DNA of 37,685 nucleotides from Isotricha intestinalis (taxonomy: Eukaryota; Ciliophora; Litostomatea; Vestibuliferida; Isotrichidae). The notes under the pieces are model-generated. The model was not told where the DNA came from, did not search any database, and saw only the letters and a list, made by a program, of their open reading frames with translations. Positions within the stretch are counted from its first letter, which is position 1. The number at the start of each line of letters is the position of its first letter. This document shows positions 17,653 to 27,800 of the stretch, piece by piece. The stretch spans positions 1 to 37,685 of the forward strand of contig JAJJLU010003693.1 in NCBI GenBank assembly GCA_023807065.1. The letters run 5' to 3'. The translations under genes and the position numbers were made by a program.

Positions 17653-18834
17653 TTAATAATAATTTCTATTATAATTGTTATATCTTCCTCTTCCACCTCT
17701 TCCATAACCTCTATTTCCACCTCTATAATTATTATAATTATAATTATCATAATTATAATTATTATAATTGTAATTATCATTATAATCATCATAATTATTA
17801 TAATCATTATAATAACCTCCTCTTCCTCTTCTATAATTTCCTCTTCCATAATTTCTTCTTCCTCTATAATTATTATCATAATAATAATCATTATAATTAT
17901 CTTCATTATAATCATCGTAATAATCATCTTGTTGCATATCATCATAATAATCATCTTCATAATTCTTTTCTTCTCCTAATTCTCCTTCGTCTCCTTCTTC
18001 ACATATATCCATTATATTTAAATAATATTCTAATTGGTTTTTAAATAAATCATTTTTAAAAAAATCTATTTCATCTTGTATTAATTCTTCTTCAAAGTCT
18101 TCATCATCTTTTTCTACTTCTTTTTCCTTTTTATATAAATTATCTATTGATTTAAAGATTGAGAAAAAATTCATTTCAGAATAATTATTTTTTTCATTTT
18201 TATTTTCTTTTTTATCTTTTTTATTACTTTTTTTTGAGTTTATTTTATTTTTTAATTCCTCTTTTTTCCAATTAATTTCTGATGCTTTTATAGAATTAAT
18301 TTCTTCTCCTTGTTTATTATAATAATATTCTTTCCATAAAATATTTGGTTCAAAATATTCGTTTTCTTCAAAAATAAAAGAAATTTTAAATCCATTTTCT
18401 AAATTCTCATAAGTAATGTTAGTTAAATGATTAAATATTTTTTTCTCTTCATCATCAAAGTAAAAAAAATTAGCATTAAGAATTACTTTATTCCAATAAT
18501 CTTTAATTTCATTTGTATTTGTATTTGTATTTGAATCAGATGAATCAATTCCATATTTTTTTTCTTCTTCTTCAGTTAAAGTAATATTATTATTCTTTCC
18601 AAAAACAATATCATTAATAGAGTTATAAATGTCAGAATTATTTTTATTATATTTATCCATAAGTTGTTTTTGTTCTTTATCTGCTTCTTCTGCTATTTTT
18701 TCTCTTTCTTGACTTATTTGATTAACATATATTAATTTTGATTGAGTTTCTGGGTTTTTAATTTTTTCTATTGTTTTAAAAATTAATTCTTGTTCTTCAT
18801 CTTTTACTTCTTCTTTTTTAACATTGGTTTCCAT
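17653..18834 (-). CDS. NAP-family histone chaperone with Tyr/Asn/Arg/Gly-rich tail
   Basis: Residues ~30-275 of this 393-residue protein follow the NAP1/SET fold: an N-terminal long helix (EREKIAEEADKEQKQLMDKY), FWxxV-like DYWNKVILNAN near 112-122, FIFEENEYFEPNILWKEYY near 153-171, the INWKK strand near 187-191, and MNFFSIF near 221-227 matching the SFFNFF-type segment of NAP proteins. NAP proteins bind H2A-H2B and move them to and from chromatin. A short acidic stretch (about 278-316) follows, as is usual. Beyond it, residues ~317-393 form an unusual tail of Tyr, Asn, Asp, Gly and Arg with RGG/GRG motifs, typical of RNA-binding or condensate-forming proteins. The DNA for this tail is a degenerate tandem repeat. 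Confidence 0.87.
   Translation of the reverse strand: METNVKKEEVKDEEQELIFKTIEKIKNPETQSKLIYVNQISQEREKIAEEADKEQKQLMDKYNKNNSDIYNSINDIVFGKNNNITLTEEEEKKYGIDSSDSNTNTNTNEIKDYWNKVILNANFFYFDDEEKKIFNHLTNITYENLENGFKISFIFEENEYFEPNILWKEYYYNKQGEEINSIKASEINWKKEELKNKINSKKSNKKDKKENKNEKNNYSEMNFFSIFKSIDNLYKKEKEVEKDDEDFEEELIQDEIDFFKNDLFKNQLEYYLNIMDICEEGDEGELGEEKNYEDDYYDDMQQDDYYDDYNEDNYNDYYYDNNYRGRRNYGRGNYRRGRGGYYNDYNNYDDYNDNYNYNNYNYDNYNYNNYRGGNRGYGRGGRGRYNNYNRNYY
17655..17960 (-). repeat. degenerate tandem repeat encoding the NAP Tyr/Asn/Gly tail
   Basis: Within the NAP gene the DNA is built of imperfect short units such as TATAATTA/TTATAATTAT alternating with CCTCTTCC-type blocks on the plus strand. It encodes repeated NYN/DNYN/YNNY and RGG/GRG words. 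The repeat gives rise to spurious overlapping frames, which I do not count as genes. Such tracts are prone to length change by slippage. Confidence 0.7.
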
Positions 18835-18956
18835 ATTCTATAAGATAATTAAATATAAATTTAAATTATATAAAAAAAAAAACAATAAAAAACCTTATTT
18901 ATTAAAAGTTAAAAGTTTCTAGAAACAAAAGAAAATAAAAAAAAATAAAAATTAAT

Positions 18957-21638
18957 TTAATTATTTAAAGTAAGTGAAGAAGAACCATAATAATTATTAT
19001 TATTACTACTGTCAATGGTTATTTGAACATTATTAACATTTCTTTTTCTTTTCCCTTCCTCATTTCCTTGATTAATATTACTATTACTATTAACATATTG
19101 TTTAAATTTAGTAATCTTAACAATTTTAGGAGAATTTTCAATATCTTTTTTTCCTCCTTTATTAATATCAGTTGTTTCTTCTTCATCAGAAATAGGAGGA
19201 ATATCTTCTCCAATATTTCTAATATTAACACTTTTATTAACTTTAGGTAATTTAATTCTATTACTTCCAATATTATCCTTATTCAATATTCTACTTGAAC
19301 TATTTCCAATTTGACCATCAAATTTATTTTCATTATCACTTGAAAATTCTTTTGTTTCATAAGTTTTAATTAATTCAGGAGCCATCATTTGTAATACATG
19401 AGAAAATCCAGGTCCTTTTTTTAATTTATTTTCTTCTCTTTGAGGATATTTATTCCAAGGTAAAAATTCTGTTTTTGGATTTAAATTATTTAAATCTGCT
19501 TCACAAGATGCACATTTTAATGTTAATGGTCTTTTTGATAATAACCAATTTTCTCCATTTTCTTGTTTTTTTATTTGTTCTTCTGCAACTTGTTTAATTT
19601 GAATTTCTAATGTTTTTATATTTCTAATTACATCATTTTTATCAGAATAAGTTTTTTTACAAACAACTTTAAAGTCATTTAAATTTTGAGTAAGTAAAAA
19701 TTCTAATTCTCTAATATTATCATTTGTTGGCATATGTTTTAATTTATCATAAATATCTGAAATTCCTCTTTGCATACTTTGATCTTGTTTTTTTAATCTA
19801 TCTAATTCTTTATATAATTCTTTAGTACTTTGCATAAATTTTTCTTGGTCAATAAATTGACTTACATCAAAACCAAGAATTCCTTTTTCACCATGTTGAG
19901 AAGATTTAATCGAATTTACATGTCCTAATAAAACTTCATGTCTATGATATAAATCTTGTACTTCTGAAAATAATTTTTTTGTATCTTCATTTAAAAATGA
20001 TAAATTATCTTTTGCATCATTTATTTGATCTAAATCACTTAAGTGATGATCATATAATTCTTTTAAATCTGAATGAACTAATTTTGAATCTAAATCATAT
20101 TTTATGTCTTTTATTGATTTTCTTAATTCATCTATATCTTTACTATTTATATGAATTTTAAAGTCATTATCTAAATCATTTAATTTTTTTCTTATATCAT
20201 TTACTTTTTTTTCTAATAAATTAAAATCTTGAGGATTTACTTTTTCTTCGGGATGTGTTGTTATTTGAACTTCTTTTCCTGTTAAACTTTTTAATTGTTT
20301 TGATATTTCTTCTAATATTACTTTTTCTCTTTCATCTGTATAATTTTTTGAACTTTCTTTACTTTCATTTATATCTTTATTTAAATTTTCTTTATTTTCA
20401 TTTATTAATTGATGTAAAGCTTCATATTTATCTTTTAAATTTTTAATATCAATAACAAATTCATTATTTAAATTTTCAATATTTTCTTTCATATTATTAA
20501 CATTTCTTTGTAAAACATCAATTAAATTTCCTTGATTAATTGTTTGATTTTTAACTTTCATAAATTCAATTTGATCATTTTTATATTTTTCATCATTTAA
20601 ATCTAATCTTTTATTAATTCTAGTTTCTAAAGCTCTAATTAAAAGTTTAGAAGCATCAACATTTCCATCACCTGAATCTTTAATAACATTAAATATATCC
20701 ATATCAGAAACTTTAACTTGTAATTCTTCAATTATTTTTGAATTTCTTCTTGCATTTGTTGTTAAATTTTGAAGATTATTATTTATTAAACCAAAATCAT
20801 TTTCATTATCATTTTCATGTTCTTCAAATATATTTTTCATGATTTTTAAATTTTTATCATTTTGAGATGAAGACTCTAAAAGATCATTTACAAATTTTTC
20901 TAATATTGTTATTTTTTTTTGATTATCTCTTATTTTTTTTGATAATATTCTCATTAATTCAGGAGATACTTTTAATTTTGAAGTATCATCTTCTTCTTTT
21001 TCATCATCTTGAATATTTTTTAAAGCTTCTTGGAAATTTGATACATTAACTATTGGTTTCATTTCCATATTTTTTAATGAATCTTGTAATTTTTTTTTCC
21101 TTGGAGAAATTTGAGGTTGTTCAATTGGAATTTGATTTTCATTTTCTTTTAAAATTTGAGTTTCATTTTCATTTAAATTTTCATTTGTATTTATAGTTAA
21201 ATTTGAAATTGGTAAATTATTTAATTTTTCTTCTTTGTTTTTCTCTGTTGAAATTATATTTGTTTGTGTTAAATTTTCATTTTTTGAAATATCAATTTTG
21301 CCTTGTTGGAAATTTAAATTTTGATTTGTTTCTAATTTAATTTCTTCTTCTTTTGGTTGAGGAATTTCTTCTGGAAATTTTGATAATTCAAAATTTTCTT
21401 GAGGAGGATTTCCTTTCATTATATCATTTATTGTTTTTGATAAGTTATTAAAATTTGATTCTATTGTATCAAATTTTTTTTCTGAGTTTTCATGATGATT
21501 ATTTATTTTTGATTTTAAATTGTTTATTTCAACTCTCATTTCTAAATTGTTTTGACAAAGGGCTTTTAATATTTCTTTCAACATTTGGAATTGAAATAAT
21601 TGATCTAAATCAAATTGTTTTCCATTACATGTAAACAT
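18957..21638 (-). CDS. long coiled-coil protein with C-terminal CxxC region, QRICH2/DUF4795-like
   Basis: The 893-residue protein begins with a hydrophobic 40-residue segment (FDLDQLFQFQMLKEILKALC). A Glu/Asn/Gln-rich linker and then long coiled coil between about 215 and 700 follow, with many heptads and few prolines. Near 705-740 there is a compact Cys motif, LKCASCEADLNNL (C709, C712), followed by PWNKYPQRE and GPGFSHVLQMM. This arrangement of coiled coil ending in a short CxSC motif resembles the DUF4795 region of QRICH2, a sperm-flagellum protein of animals, and related ciliary proteins of protists. The last ~150 residues are disordered and polar. I infer an axonemal or basal-body structural role. 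The coiled coil is certain; the family link is moderate. Confidence 0.65.
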   Translation of the reverse strand: MFTCNGKQFDLDQLFQFQMLKEILKALCQNNLEMRVEINNLKSKINNHHENSEKKFDTIESNFNNLSKTINDIMKGNPPQENFELSKFPEEIPQPKEEEIKLETNQNLNFQQGKIDISKNENLTQTNIISTEKNKEEKLNNLPISNLTINTNENLNENETQILKENENQIPIEQPQISPRKKKLQDSLKNMEMKPIVNVSNFQEALKNIQDDEKEEDDTSKLKVSPELMRILSKKIRDNQKKITILEKFVNDLLESSSQNDKNLKIMKNIFEEHENDNENDFGLINNNLQNLTTNARRNSKIIEELQVKVSDMDIFNVIKDSGDGNVDASKLLIRALETRINKRLDLNDEKYKNDQIEFMKVKNQTINQGNLIDVLQRNVNNMKENIENLNNEFVIDIKNLKDKYEALHQLINENKENLNKDINESKESSKNYTDEREKVILEEISKQLKSLTGKEVQITTHPEEKVNPQDFNLLEKKVNDIRKKLNDLDNDFKIHINSKDIDELRKSIKDIKYDLDSKLVHSDLKELYDHHLSDLDQINDAKDNLSFLNEDTKKLFSEVQDLYHRHEVLLGHVNSIKSSQHGEKGILGFDVSQFIDQEKFMQSTKELYKELDRLKKQDQSMQRGISDIYDKLKHMPTNDNIRELEFLLTQNLNDFKVVCKKTYSDKNDVIRNIKTLEIQIKQVAEEQIKKQENGENWLLSKRPLTLKCASCEADLNNLNPKTEFLPWNKYPQREENKLKKGPGFSHVLQMMAPELIKTYETKEFSSDNENKFDGQIGNSSSRILNKDNIGSNRIKLPKVNKSVNIRNIGEDIPPISDEEETTDINKGGKKDIENSPKIVKITKFKQYVNSNSNINQGNEEGKRKRNVNNVQITIDSSNNNNYYGSSSLTLNN

Positions 21639-21877
21639 TTTTTTTTATTAAAAACTGATTATTATAATTCATTATATAAAATTCATTTTATGGATTATTT
21701 ATTAATTAAAAGTTTTTATTTTATTTTTTTGTTTTAATTTATTCGTTTATTTTTTTTAAAAGATAAAAAGTATTTTATCGGATGACTTGATAATGATTAA
21801 TTAAATTATCTTAAAAAATAAACAGGAAAACAAATAAAATAATTAGTTCATATTATAAATTACTAATAACATAGAAA

Positions 21878-24800
21878 TTAAGCACCTAAATTTTTATTTC
21901 TTTCCCCCATCATCATAGGTCTGGAAGAAGGATAAGGAGACTCTCCACTTCTGAATCTCGAGACAACATTATTTTTAGGTTTATCATTTCCATAATGTCT
22001 TTCATTAACAATTGCTCTTTTAGGTTTTTTTTCTTTTTCTTCTCTTCTTTTCAAAAATGCAAGAATTATCCATGCAACAACAGCAACAAATAATAAACTA
22101 GCAACAATAATTAATATAATATAAATCCAATATTTCTTTTTAATTTTATTTTCTGAAGCTTTAGATTCTTCAATTAAAATACCATCACCAGCAATAATAC
22201 GATTTTCATTATTAATAGTTTCAACTCTATATGAAACAGAATATTGATCTAAACCTTTAGTTTCTGATATATTTAAAGGAGAATCTTCAAGAGTATTTTC
22301 ATTACTTTTTTCTACAATTTTTTCCCAATCATTATCATTTATTTTTCTATAGAAATTATACCATTTCACATCTTTATCATCTGAAGGAGTGGCTTCTAAT
22401 TTATATTTTGGTTCTAAGAAATTTCCTAAGGTTGTTGCATTTAATTCTACTGTTCCTCTTGAACCTTCTTTTACTTTTGCTTTTATTGAAAAATCAAGTT
22501 TTTGAGTTACATAACTTTTTACTGTGCATTTTGATGTTGGACACATTTTTGCTTCTACTCTATTAATAAAAGATCTTCTTCCTTGTTTCTCTTCTAAACC
22601 TCTTTTTTGATTTAATAAAGTTACATTTCCAAATCCTATATATAATGGTTGTAAATATGATTCTTGTCCACCCAAATTTCTGTGTGTTTTAATTGTTAAT
22701 ATATTTTCATCTCTATCTTCTATAATTGAAGATTCAATATTATATTTATTTAATTGTTCTAAATCAAGAGTAATATCTTTAGGAACAAATAATTTAAATT
22801 CAATATCATATGCATTATCATTTCCTCTATTTTTAGCAGTTAAATTAACATATATAATACCAATATCATTTTCATATAGATCTTGATCAGTTGATTGTTC
22901 ATATAATCCAGTTTCTTCGTTTTTAACTACAATATAATATGGAGCAGAAAGATCTAACCAAGGTCCATTTACTCTAACCCATTTCCAACTCCAATCAACA
23001 TTTTTTTTATTCTTTCTTCCATCAGAATAATTTATAAATGAATCTTTCACTACATATTGACCACCGTATTCTAATTGATTTGCTGATAATTTTGTTAAAA
23101 CATTAATTTTTGTTGTATCTGGTAATCCTATATTTTCATATGGTAATTCAGTTACTACTTTACTTAAATCTATTGTTAAATAATTATATTGATCATCATA
23201 ATTACTTATGGTATATGGAAATACTCCATTTTTTGGACTTGATGCATTTTCCCATATTTTTAAAGCTTCATCATCTTTTTCAGATTGTTTTGCTTTTGTT
23301 ACTACATTTCCTAATTTTACAACATCTTCTTCACTAATTAATTTAATTCCATCAACTTTGAAATTTTTCATTATTTTATATTGAAGTTCTAAATTAGTAC
23401 CTCTTCCTAAAGTATAGAATATTTTTCCTTGATATATTCCATTTGAATATGGTACTCCAAATTTAATATCTGGAATTTGTAATTTATAATCATGGAATGA
23501 TCCAGTAGGATCATTATAACCTGGTAATTGATCAAAATATTTTTCTACAACTTCAGCTTTAATACTCCATAATTTTCCTTTATATATATCAGGGAAATCA
23601 TCATGAACTGTGAGTTTATAGAAATAACTTCCTTCAAATCCATCTCTAATTGTAACAACATTAATAGTTTGGAAATCAAAGAACATAGGAGCAACATCAG
23701 CATTATGGTCACTAGGAACAATATCAATATAATTTTTAATTTCATCTGGAATAGTTAATTTAATGAAATTATATTTTTTAGGAACTTTAATATTTCTAAT
23801 AACATTTTGCATTAATTCATAACCACTAACTACTTTATTTGTTCCAGTACTTTCAAATTCAATTGCATTTCCTAACATATGCCAATCAAAACCTGCATTA
23901 TTATAAAATATAACTTTAACATATGTTGTTTCTCCTGCTATTACTTTACATGAAGTATCAAATGTTCCTCCTACATATACTAAAACAGTACTATCACCAA
24001 ATCCATAACTATTATCATAAATTGATAATTTATATTCTCTTAAATTTTCTTCTTTATCATCAATTTCATGTAATTGATAAGAAACTAAATTGAAAGTATT
24101 TAATGTATTTGGATAAGTATTAGAAGTAATTTCATAATCAACTCTATAACTATTAATTAAATTTGCAACATTATCAACAACTAAAAATGAATTTGGACCA
24201 TTTGGTGGATTCCAATAAGTAAATCTTCCTCCTTCTTGAACTTTTGTTGTACCTTCATATTTTCTATCTTCAAATGGTTTAATTGTTAATAATATATTTA
24301 TATTTTCTAATGCTTCACCTCTTAAATTTAATGCGAAATAAAGCCAATCTTTATCTGTTGCTGTATATACTCTATTATCTACTTGAGATATGTTTTTTGG
24401 AGAATATTGATATTTTCCTTCACAATCAAAATTAGTTAATCTTTCATCATCACTTTCTAAATCTGGAATTACTGGAACAACATTATTTTGATAAACATTA
24501 TTTGGATATGAATATTTTGTTTGATATGGAGATACTCTAACTCTGTGTTGATTAAATAAACAAACATAAATATTTTTTAATCTTTTTTTAATAACATTTT
24601 TTTCAGGGTCTCTGGTATTTAATAATTCTGATGCACTAATCCAATCATTACTGGTTAATAATTCAGGTTTATCAACTGAAATTTTATTATTTTTTGCTTG
24701 TCCTGCTAATAAAGAAAAATCTTTATTTTGTAAATTATCAGTCCACCATCCTTTATAACCAGGGAATCTTTTTTCAAAAGAGAAATTTTTATCATATTCT

Positions 24801-27800
24801 ATTTGATAACCAAATCCTTTAAAGATTGGGAAAGTAGCAAAATTATGTGGTTTATAATAAGCTGGGTTTTGAGGAGGGCAAACATCAATTGCAGGTAGAT
24901 TATTATCTAAATGCCAAACATATGCTTTACTAAAAGCATTATCTTCGTAAGTAGGCATAGTTAAGTCCCACATTCTATCATCATCAATATATCCTTCAGG
25001 ATAATAATTATTAACTTGTGGAGAGAAATTATAAGTTGGACATTTTTCATCAGATTCTGCATTTTCACTTGGTCTCATTTTTAATAAAGGTAAATTTAAT
25101 TCTTTTAATTTTGTAACACATTGTGCTATTGTATTAGGATCATTTGTATCTGCACAGACCATTGCTTCATGCATATGCTGTGCATCTGATGCAGTCACTA
25201 CTCTTCCACTTAAACATGAACCTTCCTTATAACATACTCCATAAACACTACCTTGACCTAAACTAACTTGATGATTTTTATCAGTTACATTAGCTAAAAT
25301 AAATTCATCGTCTTCGCTATAAGTTGGGGTTAGTTTACCATTGCTATATGTATTAAAATAATATCTATCTCTATCAAAATGAGCAATTTTTGTCATTTCA
25401 TATGGATATTGATTTTCCAAACAAACTGTAGATTGGAACCATCTTAAATAATTATTCTTAAATTTCATTTGAACTCTAATAACACCTTCTTCATCAGAAG
25501 GCCATTCTAACAATCTTTCTTTACCATCTTTAGTAAATAATTCAAAAGTAGTACTCATCATGAAATTCATAAGTGGAGCAGGAACAGGAGGTATATCAGG
25601 GTATAAAGATCTTATTGGTTGAATCCATCTTCTTCCCCAAATATCAGTCCATTCAATTCTTGTAGTTGAAACAGCTCCTGGAATCAGTAAACCAGTTCCA
25701 TGAGTGACATATTCTGCAAATGGAATAAAGGATATACCTACAGCAGATATAAGAGCAAATCCTCCATTAATTGTTTGAAGACCTGGATCTGTCACATGAT
25801 GAGCTTCTAATTGTCCCCATATTGTTCCATGAATCATTAGTTCTTGCATATAAACACCATATCTTGCATATGGAGTCATAAATTCATATTCTCGTAATCT
25901 GTGAGAGTCATCTTTTCCTCTAGTTAATTTATTTTCCATATATAATGCTGGTAAAGACCAATAGTAACCATAAAAGGCTTTTGAAGCATTTATATAATTT
26001 TCTTTATTTATTGTGTCATTATATATTTCTTCATTATATTCTTCATATTGAGTACTTGGAGAGTTAAGATTATATTTTAATTGTTCTAATTTTATTGTTA
26101 CATTAAAATCAACGTCTATTACACTACTCTTATTACCAAAATGTATTAAATTTTCTAAATATACTTCACATAAGGATGGTTTTCCATAGGCTTCATTTGG
26201 TAATAAACCTCTTCTGAAATATAAAGTTATTTTATTTTCAGCATTCTCGTATTTATATTCTGTTTTATAAAAAGCTACATTATCTGCACTTGTAGTTATA
26301 TATTCTTTTTCAATAGGATCACTATCAAATGTATAATTTCCTGAGAATATAATTGTAACTCTTCCTCCTGCTCTCGTGATTTCTGGTAATAATCTTATTT
26401 TTATTGTATGACCATCAATAAATTTCAAATCAGGATATAATGTATTATAACCTTTTCTGTCACTATTCTCATATAATTGAAAATTACGAATACTATCAGC
26501 AAATTTCAAATCTTCGTCCATAACTGGAACAATATAATGAGTTAACTTAATGTTACCTTCTGAAACAGTGGATAATTCATTTCTAAATGCTGATTCAGAT
26601 AAATTAAAAACTTTAAAAGCTGTATTTTGTAAAAGTTCATTAGAATATTCATTAGAAACTAATTTAGGAGTTTTACTTGTATTAAAATGTCCAGGTTTTA
26701 CAATATATGATTGTGATTTTCCTAAAGAATCACTTAAATTTTTTTCTGGTTTAGGATATTTGTCTAAAGTAAGTAAAACAGAACTATTCATTCCAGTAGG
26801 TAATTGAAATTCTTGACTATCATAAAAATAAATGTCATGTCTAGTAAAAGAAAAATCGTATTTACAACAACCATTTCTATGTAGATCTATTCCAGTTTTA
26901 CATTTCGATAAATCATCTCCATATTGTGCTTTTGCACCTGCTTCATGTGCAACATCAACGAATATTAATTGTCTTTGTGTAGCATGTTCATAGAATAAAT
27001 CAGAATCTCCAAAATATAATTCTTTTAATATTAATTGAGAATATTTTCCTTGTAATAAAGAAGCACCTACGACATCCATATCAATATTAGTTGTATTGTG
27101 TAAAATATTATGAGCAGTTTCATTTTCAGCAGCCTCAGATCTTAACACTTTAGAAACTCTTACAGGAGTATCCCAATCAATAACACTAACAACATTTTTT
27201 CCTGATAACTCATTAAAATCAATAAAATCATAATCAAGACCTGTAGTAATGAATGGGAAAACATAATTATGAGAATCATAATAATGATCATAAACTTCAA
27301 TATATTTAGAAACAACTCTTTCATCTACACCATCAACAACAGGAGAAATCAAAGGAACAATACTAATGAAATTAACATCTAAAGCTTCAGTTCCTTCTTT
27401 ATTTTCAACATTTAAAACATTATCAGTATACCATCCAGTACCTGGAACTGGATAATATGCAGAAGGATCTACATTATATGTTGCTCTTAAAACTGCAGCT
27501 AATTCAGCTTGGATTAATAAGTAACCTGTTTCTATTCTTATTAATTCATTTGCATCTCTATATTTCAAGATTGGATACATTAATGGAATTCCTGTTTTTT
27601 TATTAGTAACTTCAGCACTTTCTATTTCTATAGTAAATTCAATTTTTAATTTATCAAAACGATAAATTGCATCTTTTTCACAATGTAAATAATGATTTGT
27701 TTTCATTAATGGAATTGTTTCTTCATAATTTTGGTCTTTGATAGAACATTCATCAATTCCTTTTGTTTTAATTGTTACATTATTTGGGACTAAAATATCA

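Noticed and set aside
17646..17960. Second minus-strand frame of 104 residues rich in Met and Ile over the NAP tail
   Set aside because: It is a frame shadow of the tandem repeat; the NAP frame explains the region and the alternative product has no sensible composition.
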